From positions 251,001 through 315,000 of the forward strand of contig NZ_JAIWOU010000001.1 in the NCBI RefSeq assembly GCF_021295395.1: a stretch of 64,000 nucleotides of DNA, given 5' to 3'. Positions 27,728-37,237 of the stretch are shown here, one piece after another (position 1 is the first letter of the stretch; each line of letters begins with the position of its first letter). The DNA is from Komagataeibacter sp. FNDCR2 (GTDB lineage: Bacteria > Pseudomonadota > Alphaproteobacteria > Acetobacterales > Acetobacteraceae). The position numbers were made by a program, and so were the translations under genes. Under the pieces are notes generated by a model. It had not been told where the DNA came from. It did not search any database and saw nothing but the letters and a program-made list of their open reading frames with translations.

Positions 27728-30595
27728 ATGGCAGCATATGAAGCCGGTACCGGTGAAGCCGCGAACCCGCTGAAGCAACTGGCCCGCTATGGCCAGTCAC
27801 CCTGGCTGGACTTTATCCAGCGTTCCTATACCGAAAGTGGCCAGTTGAAAAAGCTGGTGGATGAAGACGGACTGAAGGGCGTGACCTCCAACCCGTCGAT
27901 CTTCCAGAAGGCCATGGGCCACGGAACCGATTACGATCCGCAGATCCGCCAGATCCTTGAACACCAGATCGTTGACGCCGGAACCCTGTATGAGACACTG
28001 GCAATCCATGACATCCGTGCCGCGGCCAAGGTGCTGCACCCGGTCTATGAAGAGACCCGGAAGGTGGACGGCTACGTGAGCCTTGAGGTCTCGCCCTATC
28101 TGGCGCGCGATACCAAGGCCACGATTACGGAGGCCCGTCGGCTGTGGCTCGCCGTGAACGCGCCCAACCTCATGATCAAGATTCCCGGAACGGATGAGGG
28201 CGCGCCCGCGGTGCACGCCGCCATCGCGGAGGGGATCAATGTCAACGTAACCCTGCTGTTTTCACTCAGCGCCTACAAGAAAGTGGTCGAAGCCTATATC
28301 GCCGGGCTGGAGGACCGCCTTGCGCGTGGCGAGAGTGTCGCGGGGATTGCGAGTGTCGCTTCCTTCTTCGTCAGCCGCATCGATGTGAAGATCGACAAGG
28401 AAATCGACGACCGTGTTGCCGCGGGAGACAGGGAATCCGCCAGCCTGAAGGCCCTGCGTGGCAAGGTCGCCATCGCCAACGCCAAGCAGGCCTATGAATA
28501 TTGGCAGACCGTTATAAAGAGCGCGCGGTGGCAGAAACTGGCGAAGGCCGGCGCCATGCCGCAGCGCCTGCTCTGGGCCAGCACCAGTACGAAGGACAAG
28601 ACCTTCAGCGACGTGCTGTACGTGGACGGGCTGATCGGCCCCGAGACCGTCAACACCATTCCGCCCGCCACCTTCGATGACTTCCGCGATCATGGCAGGG
28701 TGGCCGAGACCCTGACACAGGATCTGGCGGGCGCGCACAAGGTCATCAGTGAAGCCCGACGCCTTGGCCTTGATCTGGACGGCGTGACCCGGACATTGGT
28801 GGATGAGGGCGTACGTGGTTTCGAGGATGCGTTTGACGCCCTGCTCGGCGCGATCGCGGCCAAGCAGGCGGCATTTCTGGGGCGCAAGGTCACCACAACC
28901 ACACTGAACCTGCCTGCCGGTCTTGACGCGGCGGTCAGGAATGAACTGGAGGTATGGCGCAAGGCAGGCAATGTCCGCCGTGTGTGGCAACACGACGCCA
29001 CGCTGTGGACGGGCCGGGACGAGGCAAGCTGGCTGAAATGGCTGACGATCGTCGATGACCAGCGTCTCGCGCTGTCGAAGTTCGAGGAATTCCAGGCGGA
29101 AGTAAAGGCGCGCGGTTTCCGTGATGCGCTGCTGCTGGGCATGGGGGGATCCAGCCTCGGGCCGGAAGTCCTGTCCGTGACATTCGGCAGGCATGAAGGC
29201 TTCCCGCATCTCCATGTCCTTGACAGCACGGACCCGCAGCAGATCAGGGATTTCCAGGACAGGATCGATATTTCCAAAACCCTGTTCATCGTCTCGTCCA
29301 AGTCGGGCGGCACGCTGGAGCCGAACATCCTCAAGGCCTATTTCTTCGATCAGGCGAAAAAGGTGCTGGGCGACAAGGTGGGATCCCACTTCATCACCGT
29401 GACCGACCCCGGCTCCCACATGGAAGACGTGGCGAAGAAGGATGGGTTCTGGAAAATTTTCTATGGCGATAAACAGATCGGTGGCCGCTACTCCGTGCTG
29501 TCCGATTTTGGCATGGTGCCCGCCGCTGTCGCTGGCCTGCCGCTGAAAGGCTTGCTGGACTCTGCCCTGCGTGGCGAAAAATCCTGTGCCGCCTCGGTCC
29601 CGCCCGCGCAGAATCCCGGCGTGGTGCTGGGCAGCGTGCTGGGTGTGGCCGCACGCTCGTTCGGTCGTGACAAGGTGACACTCCTTGCCTCCCCCGCCAT
29701 TTACGACATGGGCGCGTGGCTGGAGCAGTTGCTGGCGGAATCGACGGGCAAGGACGGCAAGGGCCTGATCCCCATCGATGGCGAAACAGCGGGGCCGGCC
29801 TCGGTCTATGGCAAGGACCGTGTATTCATTTACCTGCGCCTGAGCGAAAAACCGTGCGAGACGCAGGACGCGGCGTTCAGGAAGCTGATTGCGGCGGGCG
29901 AGCCGGTCGTGACCATTGAACTGCACGACAGGTACCAGATTGCCGAGGAATTCTTCCGCTGGGAGTTCGCCACCGCCGTCGCCGGTTCGATCATCGGCAT
30001 CAACGCCTTCAACCAGCCCGATGTCGAGGCCTCGAAGATCGAGACCAAGAAGATCACCACCGCCTATAACGAAACCGGCAGGCTGCCGCCCTATGAACCC
30101 TTTGCTAAGGATGGAAGCTTCGCCTTCTATGCCGACCCGAAAAACGCGGCGGCGCTGAAGGGCGGCAAGACGGCGGAAGGCATCCTGAAGGCCCATTTCG
30201 CCCGCGGCAAGGCGGGTGATTACGTGGCGCTGCTGGCCTATATCGACCGTGACACGGCAACGCGCGAATGGATCCAGAAGGTCCGGCTGGACGTGCGTGA
30301 TGCGCTGAAGGTCGCCACGGCCGCCGAATTCGGCCCGCGCTTCCAGCATTCGACCGGGCAGGCGTACAAGGGCGGCCCCAACACGGGCGTCTTCCTGCAG
30401 ATCACCTGCGATGATGAGGTGAACCTGCCGGTGCCGGGGGAGAAATATACCTTCAGCATCGTGAAGGAAGCCCAAGCGCGCGGGGATCTGGAAGTGCTGG
30501 GTGAACGGGGCCGCCGTGTCCTGCGGGTGCATATCCATGGTGAGCTGAAATCCGGCCTCGAGAAACTGGCGCAGGCCATCAAGGCAGCGGTCTGA
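27728..30595 (+). CDS. Bifunctional transaldolase / glucose-6-phosphate isomerase (Tal-Pgi fusion)
   Basis: About 955 residues. Residues ~1-370 are a transaldolase: GLKGVTSNPSIFQKAMG, LEVSPYLA, LMIKIPGTDEGAPAV with the Schiff-base Lys, and PQRLLWASTSTKD. Residues ~390-955 are a phosphoglucose isomerase: GMGGSSLGPEVL, VSSKSGGTLEPN, FWKIFYGDKQIGGRYSVLS and ELHDRYQIAEEFFRWEFATA. One polypeptide therefore links the non-oxidative pentose phosphate branch to glucose 6-phosphate. Such fusions are known in acetic acid bacteria and some other bacteria. The ATG at 27728 follows GAGGAA; the start at 27704 lies upstream of that site. A strong terminator follows the stop codon. Confidence 0.93.
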   Translation: MAAYEAGTGEAANPLKQLARYGQSPWLDFIQRSYTESGQLKKLVDEDGLKGVTSNPSIFQKAMGHGTDYDPQIRQILEHQIVDAGTLYETLAIHDIRAAAKVLHPVYEETRKVDGYVSLEVSPYLARDTKATITEARRLWLAVNAPNLMIKIPGTDEGAPAVHAAIAEGINVNVTLLFSLSAYKKVVEAYIAGLEDRLARGESVAGIASVASFFVSRIDVKIDKEIDDRVAAGDRESASLKALRGKVAIANAKQAYEYWQTVIKSARWQKLAKAGAMPQRLLWASTSTKDKTFSDVLYVDGLIGPETVNTIPPATFDDFRDHGRVAETLTQDLAGAHKVISEARRLGLDLDGVTRTLVDEGVRGFEDAFDALLGAIAAKQAAFLGRKVTTTTLNLPAGLDAAVRNELEVWRKAGNVRRVWQHDATLWTGRDEASWLKWLTIVDDQRLALSKFEEFQAEVKARGFRDALLLGMGGSSLGPEVLSVTFGRHEGFPHLHVLDSTDPQQIRDFQDRIDISKTLFIVSSKSGGTLEPNILKAYFFDQAKKVLGDKVGSHFITVTDPGSHMEDVAKKDGFWKIFYGDKQIGGRYSVLSDFGMVPAAVAGLPLKGLLDSALRGEKSCAASVPPAQNPGVVLGSVLGVAARSFGRDKVTLLASPAIYDMGAWLEQLLAESTGKDGKGLIPIDGETAGPASVYGKDRVFIYLRLSEKPCETQDAAFRKLIAAGEPVVTIELHDRYQIAEEFFRWEFATAVAGSIIGINAFNQPDVEASKIETKKITTAYNETGRLPPYEPFAKDGSFAFYADPKNAAALKGGKTAEGILKAHFARGKAGDYVALLAYIDRDTATREWIQKVRLDVRDALKVATAAEFGPRFQHSTGQAYKGGPNTGVFLQITCDDEVNLPVPGEKYTFSIVKEAQARGDLEVLGERGRRVLRVHIHGELKSGLEKLAQAIKAAV

Positions 30596-30610
30596 TCGGG
30601 GATCGGGCCA

Positions 30611-30650
30611 GCCCCGTCATGCCCATAGGTCATGACGGGGCCTGTTTTTT
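30611..30650 (+). terminator. Rho-independent terminator between tal-pgi and gnd
   Basis: A perfect 11-bp stem, GCCCCGTCATG (30611-30621) with CATGACGGGGC (30631-30641), has a 9-nt loop and is followed by CTGTTTTTT. It starts about 15 nt after the tal-pgi stop. It should separate tkt/tal-pgi expression from gnd and the downstream genes or reduce read-through. Confidence 0.88.
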
Positions 30651-30711
30651 CACCAGCCCGGGCATGGGCTGAAGCGCAGGGCAAGGCCCTGTAGCGGGAG
30701 TAGTGACAGTT

Positions 30712-31713
30712 ATGCAGATTGGTATAGTGGGACTGGGTAAAATGGGTGGCAACATTGCTACGCGCCTGACACGCCACGGGCACGACGTGGTGCTTTATGA
30801 CCGGGACCCGGCCGTCATTTCCAAGGTGGGCGCGCAGGCCGTGGCCGGAAAGACCATCGCTTCATCCGGCCTGAAGGACATGGTGTCCAAATTGACATCC
30901 GGCCGCCGGATCATCTGGCTCATGCTGCCAGCGGGCCATGTGACCGAAACCGCGGTGGAGGAACTGGGCGGCCTGCTGGGCCGCAATGACATCCTGATCG
31001 ATGGCGGCAATTCCTTTTACAAGGATGACCTCCGCCGTGCGGCCGCACTCGCTGCGAAAGGCATCCATTACATTGATGTTGGCACCTCGGGCGGCGTGTG
31101 GGGGCTGGAGCGCGGCTACTGCATGATGTACGGCGGCAGCAAGGACGCCACCGACCATGTGGATCCCATCCTGTCCGCGCTTGCGCCGGGGCTGGGTGAC
31201 ATTCCGCGCACGCCGGGCCGTGACAAGCCCGGCTTCGACCCCCGTGCCGAACAGGGCTACCTGCATTGTGGCCCCGCCGGTTCCGGCCATTTCGTGAAGA
31301 TGGTCCATAACGGCATCGAATACGGCATCATGCAGGCCTTTGCCGAGGGCTTCCATGTCATGATGTCCAAGAACTCGACCGAACTGCCCGAAGACCAGCG
31401 TTTCGACCTGAACATGACCGACATTGCCGAGGTCTGGCGGCGTGGCAGCGTGGTGTCCTCGTGGTTGCTGGACCTTTCGGCCCGCGCGCTGGCGGGCAAC
31501 CCCGACCTGTCCAACTACAAGGGCGACGTGGCGGATTCCGGCGAGGGGCGCTGGACCATCGAGGCCGCGATCGAGGAAGCGGTACCCGTCCCGGTCATGT
31601 CGGAGGCCCTGTTCACACGCTTCCGCTCCCGCACCGGCAACAACTTCGCCGAGAAGATGCTGTCGGCCATGCGCTTTGGCTTTGGTGGCCATATCGAAGG
31701 CACGAACAACTGA
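30712..31713 (+). CDS. gnd: 6-phosphogluconate dehydrogenase (decarboxylating), short NAD-type
   Basis: About 333 residues, well below the ~470 of the E. coli enzyme and equal to the short GntZ/YqeC-like group. It converts 6-phosphogluconate to ribulose 5-phosphate and CO2. The cofactor site reads [16 protein letters not shown], followed by VVLYDRDP; the Asp after the second strand suggests NAD preference (inference from the fold). Substrate motifs are [28 protein letters not shown] and [16 protein letters not shown]. The ATG at 30712 is chosen because GGGAG lies about 11 nt upstream. The GTG at 30703 is too close to that site. Confidence 0.93.
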   Translation: MQIGIVGLGKMGGNIATRLTRHGHDVVLYDRDPAVISKVGAQAVAGKTIASSGLKDMVSKLTSGRRIIWLMLPAGHVTETAVEELGGLLGRNDILIDGGNSFYKDDLRRAAALAAKGIHYIDVGTSGGVWGLERGYCMMYGGSKDATDHVDPILSALAPGLGDIPRTPGRDKPGFDPRAEQGYLHCGPAGSGHFVKMVHNGIEYGIMQAFAEGFHVMMSKNSTELPEDQRFDLNMTDIAEVWRRGSVVSSWLLDLSARALAGNPDLSNYKGDVADSGEGRWTIEAAIEEAVPVPVMSEALFTRFRSRTGNNFAEKMLSAMRFGFGGHIEGTNN

Positions 31714-31733
31714 TGCCGCGCGCCTGATAACGC

Positions 31734-31800
31734 ACCCGGCCGGCATGACCATGCTGGCACCATAACGACCACGGGCAATCCGGCCGGGTTTCATACTTTT
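31734..31800 (+). terminator. Terminator-like inverted repeat between gnd and zwf
   Basis: A perfect 10-bp stem, ACCCGGCCGG (31734-31743) with CCGGCCGGGT (31780-31789), encloses a 36-nt loop and is followed by a T-containing tail (TTCATACTTTT). The large loop makes it weaker than the terminator at 30611, so it may only attenuate transcription into zwf. Confidence 0.45.
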
Positions 31801-31821
31801 AAAAGTTCAGGGAGAAGCAGG

Positions 31822-33354
31822 ATGGAAAGCATTATTGCCTCCGCGTCATCGCAGATTGACGATGCGCGGCATGAAAACATGCCGCGCCGTGGGCCACCGG
31901 GCGTATTTGTCATATTTGGCGGTGGGGGCGACCTGACACACCGGCTGCTCGTTCCCGCAATCTATAACCTGGCTGGCGCGGGACTGCTGGATAGCGATTT
32001 TTCGATCATCATGGTGGACTGGGCGGACATATCGCCAGACCAGTTGCGGCAGGACTTTCATGATTCCCTGGAAAACTTCGTAACCAGTCGCGGCACCGAA
32101 GCCGTCGCGCTGCACGGGGATGTGTGGAAGCGGCTGGCGTCGCGTATCGATTATGTCCGTGGTTCATTCGAGGACGGGGCGACCTACGACACCCTTGCCA
32201 AGAAAACCGCGAACAGGAACTGCATCTTTTACCTTGCGGTCGCCGCACGTTTTTTTGGCACGATTGTCGATCATCTGGGGCAGTCGGGACTGGCGCGTGA
32301 AACAGGTGGCGTTTTCCGTCGCGTCATCATCGAAAAGCCTTTCGGCAGCGATCTCGCCTCCGCCGTGGCGCTGAACGCGCGCCTGCTCAGGAACCTTGAT
32401 GAGCGCCAGATCTATCGCATCGATCATTACCTGGGCAAGGAAACGGTCCAGAACATTCTGGCCCTGCGCTTTTCCAACGGATTTTTCGAGCCGTTATGGA
32501 ACCGCGACAATATAGATCATGTCCAGATCACCGCCGCCGAGACGGTGGGCGTGGAACAGCGCGCCAAATTCTACGAAGGCACGGGCGCCGTGCGTGACAT
32601 GGTGCCCAACCACGTCATGCAGTTACTGGCGATGACGGCGATGGAAGCCCCCATCTCCTTCGATGCCGATGCCGTGCGTGACGAGAAGACCAAGGTGCTG
32701 AAGGCCATTCATACACTCCAGCGCCACGACGTGGTGCGGGGGCAATATACGGCCGGTACGATAAAGGGGCAGCCCGTTGCGGGATACCGTGAGGAACCGG
32801 GCGTGGACCCCCATTCCGGTACGGAAACCTATGTTGCGATGAAGCTCCAGATCGATAACTGGCGCTGGGCTGGCGTGCCGTTTTACGTACGCACGGGCAA
32901 GCGGCTGGCGGCGCGCAAGACGGAAGTCGCGATCCATTTCAAGTCCGCCCCCTATGCGCTGTTCCGTGATACGCCCGTGGATAAACTGACGCCCAACATC
33001 ATGATGCTGCATATCCAGCCCACCGAAGGGGTGACCATGCAGTTTTCCGCCAAAATTCCCGGCCCTACCGTGCATCTGGGCGGGGTGCGGATGAAATTCG
33101 ATTATTCCGAATGGTTCCATGAAGGGCCCAGCACCGGCTACGAGACGCTGATCTACGACTGCATGATCGGTGATGCGACGCTGTTCCAGCGCGCGGACAA
33201 TATCGAGGCCGGATGGCGCGTCGTCCAGCCTGCCCTGGAATGGGGACAGGATCCCGCATCCCTGAACGTTTACCCGGCCGGGTCCGAAGGGCCGAAAGCC
33301 GCCGATGACCTGCTGGCGCGCGATCACCGTCACTGGCTGAAGATCGGATCATGA
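31822..33354 (+). CDS. zwf: Glucose-6-phosphate dehydrogenase
   Basis: About 510 residues, standard for Zwf. It oxidises glucose 6-phosphate to 6-phosphogluconolactone with NAD(P). Signatures are GGGGDLTHRLLVPAIYNL (cofactor loop), VIIEKPFGSDLASA, and the active-site RIDHYLGKETVQNILALRF. The C-terminal part includes YVRTGKRLAARKTEV. A short N-terminal extension of about 25 residues precedes the Rossmann strand. GAGAAGCAGG lies just before the ATG. It stands downstream of gnd and upstream of a HAD phosphatase and pgl. Confidence 0.95.
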   Translation: MESIIASASSQIDDARHENMPRRGPPGVFVIFGGGGDLTHRLLVPAIYNLAGAGLLDSDFSIIMVDWADISPDQLRQDFHDSLENFVTSRGTEAVALHGDVWKRLASRIDYVRGSFEDGATYDTLAKKTANRNCIFYLAVAARFFGTIVDHLGQSGLARETGGVFRRVIIEKPFGSDLASAVALNARLLRNLDERQIYRIDHYLGKETVQNILALRFSNGFFEPLWNRDNIDHVQITAAETVGVEQRAKFYEGTGAVRDMVPNHVMQLLAMTAMEAPISFDADAVRDEKTKVLKAIHTLQRHDVVRGQYTAGTIKGQPVAGYREEPGVDPHSGTETYVAMKLQIDNWRWAGVPFYVRTGKRLAARKTEVAIHFKSAPYALFRDTPVDKLTPNIMMLHIQPTEGVTMQFSAKIPGPTVHLGGVRMKFDYSEWFHEGPSTGYETLIYDCMIGDATLFQRADNIEAGWRVVQPALEWGQDPASLNVYPAGSEGPKAADDLLARDHRHWLKIGS

Positions 33355-33404
33355 CAATGCGCGCCATCATTTGGAAAAACACAGGGATCGGGGAGTAACG
33401 GAAC

Positions 33405-34238
33405 ATGACATCAACACGGACACCAGCCGTGCCTGGAACGGACATACGCCTTGTACTGGCGGATGTGGATGGCACCCTGGTCACGAAAGACAAGATCCTG
33501 ACCCCGCGCGCGATCCGCGCCGTGGCGCGCCTGCGTGAGCGCGGTATCCTGTTCACCATCACCAGCGGCCGCCCGCCCAAGGGCATGAAGATGGTCATCG
33601 ACCCGCTTGAAATTTCCGAGCCGATCGCAGGCTTCAATGGCGGCATGATGGTCAGGCCCGACTTTACCGTGATCGAGGCGCGGACCCTGCCCGCCGATAC
33701 GGCGCGCCGGGTCATCGGTATCATCCGCGACCACAAGGCGGACCCGTGGGTCTATAACGGCAATGACTGGATCGTCTCGAACAGCGAGGCCCCGCATGTC
33801 GCGCGCGAACAGTGGACCGTGAAATTCCCGCCCGTGGTGGGGAAGGTGGACGAAAAGCTGGACCAGGTGGTCAAGATTACCGGGGTGAGCGACGACCTTG
33901 CGCTGATGAAGCGCCTTGAGCATGACCTCCAGCAGGCGCTGGGCGATACGGCCTCCGCCGCCCTGTCGCAGCCCTATTACGTGGATGTGACCAACCGCGA
34001 CGCGAACAAGGGCGGCGTGGTGATGACGCTCGAACGCCTGCTGGGCATCCCCGCCGCGCAGATGGTCACGCTGGGCGACCAGCCCAATGACGTGCTGATG
34101 TTCCGCAAGAGCGGCATGTCCATCGCCATGGGGCAGGCCAGCGCGGAGGTGCAGGCACAGGCGACCCATGTCTCGACATCGTGCGAGGAGGAAGGGTTCG
34201 CCAACGGGATCGAGAAATACGTGCTGGGAGATGCATGA
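33405..34238 (+). CDS. HAD-superfamily hydrolase, Cof/subclass IIB type
   Basis: About 277 residues. HAD motif I is LVLADVDGTLVTKD, motif II lies in FTITSGRPP, the motif III Lys is probably in the NRDANKGGVVMTLERLLG stretch, and motif IV is TLGDQPNDVLMF. A cap of the C2b kind occupies roughly residues 85-190. These enzymes dephosphorylate sugar phosphates and similar small phosphomonoesters. It lies between zwf and pgl, and pgl starts 1 nt after its stop codon. A substrate from the pentose phosphate pathway is therefore likely, but which one cannot be said from sequence. Confidence 0.85.
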   Translation: MTSTRTPAVPGTDIRLVLADVDGTLVTKDKILTPRAIRAVARLRERGILFTITSGRPPKGMKMVIDPLEISEPIAGFNGGMMVRPDFTVIEARTLPADTARRVIGIIRDHKADPWVYNGNDWIVSNSEAPHVAREQWTVKFPPVVGKVDEKLDQVVKITGVSDDLALMKRLEHDLQQALGDTASAALSQPYYVDVTNRDANKGGVVMTLERLLGIPAAQMVTLGDQPNDVLMFRKSGMSIAMGQASAEVQAQATHVSTSCEEEGFANGIEKYVLGDA

Positions 34239-34239
34239 C

Positions 34240-34980
34240 ATGACAGGCGGACATGACGTGAAGACGGGGGCGATGGTGGTCCTGCCGGATGGGGAAGCCA
34301 TCGCGCAGCACATGGCGAAATGGCTGACCGGACAGGCGCTGGCCAAACAGGACGGCCCGTTCGTGCTGGCGCTGTCGGGGGGCTCCACGCCCAAGCGGCT
34401 GTACCAGATTCTGGCCTCGGCCGACTATCGCGACCGCTTCCCGTGGGCGCGCACGCAGTTCTTTTTTGGCGATGAACGCTTCGTGCCGCCGGGCGATGCG
34501 GCCAGCAACTACCACATGGTCGAGACCGAGATGCTGGCCCATGTGCCGGTGCCGGCGCAGAATGTGCATCCCATGCCCACCTCGGGCGACCCGGCGCAGG
34601 CGGCGGCCCGCTACCAGGCGGAACTGGAAAAGGTCTATGGTGGTACCACGCTGGAAGCCGGGCGGCCGCTGTTTGACGTGGTGATGCTGGGCCTGGGCGA
34701 TAACGGGCATACCGCCTCGCTCTTCCCGCGCCAGCCGGTGCTGGAGGAACGCAGGCTGTGGGTCTCGACCTGCGTGCCCGACGATGCGCCGCATACGCGC
34801 CTGACCCTGACCTACCCCGCCATCCATTCCAGCCGCCATGTGGTGTTCATGCTGGCCGGGGCGGGCAAGCGCGCCGCGTTCGCGAAGGTGCGCGCGGGCG
34901 ACCCGACGGAACCCGCCAGCCATATCACCACCGAGGGTGAACTCATCTGGCTTATGGACACGGCGGCGGCGGGGCAGTGA
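34240..34980 (+). CDS. pgl: 6-phosphogluconolactonase (DevB type)
   Basis: About 246 residues, normal for Pgl/DevB. It hydrolyses the lactone made by Zwf. Motifs are LALSGGSTPKRLYQIL, the FFFGDERFVPPGDAASNYHM stretch, and VMLGLGDNGHTASLFP. I prefer the ATG at 34240, with GGGAG 9 nt upstream; the ATG at 34231 directly abuts that site. The stop overlaps a GTG that could start an extended rpiA. Confidence 0.93.
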   Translation: MTGGHDVKTGAMVVLPDGEAIAQHMAKWLTGQALAKQDGPFVLALSGGSTPKRLYQILASADYRDRFPWARTQFFFGDERFVPPGDAASNYHMVETEMLAHVPVPAQNVHPMPTSGDPAQAAARYQAELEKVYGGTTLEAGRPLFDVVMLGLGDNGHTASLFPRQPVLEERRLWVSTCVPDDAPHTRLTLTYPAIHSSRHVVFMLAGAGKRAAFAKVRAGDPTEPASHITTEGELIWLMDTAAAGQ

Positions 34981-35057
34981 GCTACATGAACGCGCCCGCA
35001 CGGTCATCGGCGCACATGACGGGTACAGCCAGCCAGAAGGATAGCAGGAACGCAGAC

Positions 35058-35762
35058 ATGACAAGCCAGATAAGTGACCCCCGCGAGGAACTGAAACGAC
35101 AGGCCGCGATCGAGGCCGCATCCATGGTTCAGGACGGCATGGTGGTCGGCCTGGGTTCGGGCACCACCTCCGCCTACATGATCGACGAACTGGGCCGGCG
35201 CTGGGCCGAAGGGCTGCGGTTTTCCGCCATCCCCACTTCGGAACGTTCGGCCGAGCAGGCCCGGTCGCACGGGATCAGGCTGGTGACATTCGCGGCCCAT
35301 CCCCGGATCGACCTTGATATCGATGGCGCGGATGAAGTGGAGATGGGCACGCTCAACCTGATCAAGGGGCGGGGCGGGGCGCTGTTTCGTGAGAAGATCG
35401 TGGCCGCGGCGTCGCGCCGGTTCGTGGTGGTCGTGGATGGAAGCAAGCTGGTCAAACGGCTTGGCCACCACATGCCCGTACCTGTGGAGGTGACAACCTT
35501 CGGCTGGGAAATGACGTCCGCCCGGCTGGAATCCCTTGGGGCGCGTGCGGTATTGCGGGTGGATCCGCAGGGTAAGCCATTCGTAACCGACGGTGGCAAC
35601 CTGATCCTGGATTGCAATTTCGGGGAAATCGCGGATTCCGTGGCGTTGGCAAGGCGGATCCGCTCCATTGTGGGCGTGATTGAAAGTGGCCTGTTCATTG
35701 GCCGTACGTCTGAAGTCATCGTCGCGGGTGAGGACGGCCTGAAGCATCTCACGGCCGGATAA
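35058..35762 (+). CDS. rpiA: Ribose-5-phosphate isomerase A
   Basis: About 234 residues from the ATG at 35058, the normal RpiA length. It interconverts ribose 5-phosphate and ribulose 5-phosphate. Visible are VGLGSGTTSAYMIDELG, IPTSERSAEQAR, DLDIDGADEVE (active-site Asp pair), LIKGRGGALFREKIVA and DGSKLVKRLG. AGGAA lies 7 nt before the chosen ATG. A longer form from GTG at 34977 would add 27 unconserved residues but would explain the overlap with pgl, so the start is not certain. Confidence 0.92.
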   Translation: MTSQISDPREELKRQAAIEAASMVQDGMVVGLGSGTTSAYMIDELGRRWAEGLRFSAIPTSERSAEQARSHGIRLVTFAAHPRIDLDIDGADEVEMGTLNLIKGRGGALFREKIVAAASRRFVVVVDGSKLVKRLGHHMPVPVEVTTFGWEMTSARLESLGARAVLRVDPQGKPFVTDGGNLILDCNFGEIADSVALARRIRSIVGVIESGLFIGRTSEVIVAGEDGLKHLTAG

Positions 35763-35767
35763 TAATC

Positions 35768-37237
35768 ATGTTTGTCGGGATAGATCTGGGCACATCGGCC
35801 CTGAAGGCCGTGCTGGTGGACGGCGCGCAGCAGGTGCTGGGCAGTTCCACCCAGCCGCTGCGGGTGAGTACCCCCCATACAGGCTGGAGCGAGCAGGCGC
35901 CACAGGACTGGTGGGCCGCGCTGATGGGCGCCATGGATGCGCTGGTGGCGGCTCACCCGCGGGAAATGGCCGGTGTAACCGGCATGGGCCTGTCGGGCCA
36001 GCAGCATGGCGCGGTCCTGCTGGATGGCCATGGCGAGGTGCTGCGGCCGTGCATATTATGGAATGACGAGCGTGCGGCGCGGGAATGTGCGGTGTTCGAA
36101 CGCAGGTTCCCCCGGAGCCGACAGGTCTGCGGCACTATCGCCATGCCCGGTTTTACCGCGCCCAAGCTGATATGGGTCGCGCGGCATGAGCCTGACATCT
36201 TTCACGCAACCCGCCATGTGCTGCTGCCCAAGGCCTGGCTGCGCTACCGCCTGAGCGGTGAGATGCTTGAGGACATGTCCGATGCATCCGGTTCGCTATG
36301 GCTGGATGTGGGGCAACGGCAATGGTCGCGTGAGGCTCTGGATGCGACGGGCCTTGCCCCGGCGAACATGCCCGCGCTGGTGGAAGGCACCGAGCGCGCG
36401 GGCTGGCTGGATCAGGATCTGGCCCGGCGCTGGGGCATGAAAACGCGCCCGGTTATCGCGGGCAGCGCGGGTGACAATGCGGCCGGTGCGGTCGGGCTGG
36501 GGGCGGTCGGGGCTGGGGCGTCCTTTCTGTCGCTGGGCACGTCAGGGGTTGTCTGGGTCACAACGGATCGCTTCCGGCCGCATCCGGATGGCGGCGTGCA
36601 TGCATTCTGCCATACCGTGCCGCGAACATGGCACCAGATGGGGGTGACGCTTTCGGCCGCGTCCTCGCTTGCTTGGTGGGCGCGGACAGCAGGCATGTCC
36701 ATCGCTGACCTTCTGGCCGAGCTGCCAGCGGCGGTGGAACGGCCATCGCCCGTGGTGTTCCTGCCCTATCTGTCCGGGGATCGCACGCCGCATAACGATG
36801 CTGACATACGCGGGGTATTCGCGGGCCTGTCGCATGATACAACCCGCGCGGACATGACACAGGCGGTGCTGGAGGGGGTGGCGTTCTCGTTTCGTGATGT
36901 TGTGGATGTGCTGGCGCAGGCCGGTTCCGCCATCACTCAGGCCGACGTGATCGGGGGCGGTTCACGTAGCGCCCTATGGGTTTCCATACTGTCCACGGTT
37001 ACCGGCCTGTCATTGCATAGGCTGGCGCATGGCGAGGTGGATGGCGCGTTTGGCGCGGCCCGGCTGGCACGTATTGCCGTGAGCGGGGAAAGTGTCACCG
37101 CAGTGTGCCTGCCACCGCAGCGCAAGGAAACCGTGGCCCCCGATCCCGCGCTGGGTGATGCCTATCATATCCAGCAGGCCCGTTATCGCGCCCTGTACCC
37201 GGCGATGCGCACGGCTTTTCCGCCCTGTGCGCCATGA
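35768..37237 (+). CDS. xylB: Xylulokinase (FGGY family)
   Basis: About 489 residues, typical of XylB. It phosphorylates D-xylulose to xylulose 5-phosphate, feeding transketolase. Motifs are MFVGIDLGTSALKAVLVD at the start (phosphate loop), GMGLSGQQHGAVLLD, WNDERAARE, GSAGDNAAGAVGLGAV, and VIGGGSRSALWVSIL in the C-terminal half. It starts 5 nt after rpiA and is probably the last gene of the operon. No xylose isomerase is in the window, so xylulose may come from arabitol or xylitol oxidation (inference). Confidence 0.93.
   Translation: MFVGIDLGTSALKAVLVDGAQQVLGSSTQPLRVSTPHTGWSEQAPQDWWAALMGAMDALVAAHPREMAGVTGMGLSGQQHGAVLLDGHGEVLRPCILWNDERAARECAVFERRFPRSRQVCGTIAMPGFTAPKLIWVARHEPDIFHATRHVLLPKAWLRYRLSGEMLEDMSDASGSLWLDVGQRQWSREALDATGLAPANMPALVEGTERAGWLDQDLARRWGMKTRPVIAGSAGDNAAGAVGLGAVGAGASFLSLGTSGVVWVTTDRFRPHPDGGVHAFCHTVPRTWHQMGVTLSAASSLAWWARTAGMSIADLLAELPAAVERPSPVVFLPYLSGDRTPHNDADIRGVFAGLSHDTTRADMTQAVLEGVAFSFRDVVDVLAQAGSAITQADVIGGGSRSALWVSILSTVTGLSLHRLAHGEVDGAFGAARLARIAVSGESVTAVCLPPQRKETVAPDPALGDAYHIQQARYRALYPAMRTAFPPCAP

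Noticed and set aside
28262-30538. Minus-strand open frame of 758 codons inside tal-pgi
   Set aside because: It is antisense to a gene with clear catalytic motifs; the translation is His/Arg/Gln-rich with no domain. Long antisense frames are common in GC-rich coding DNA.
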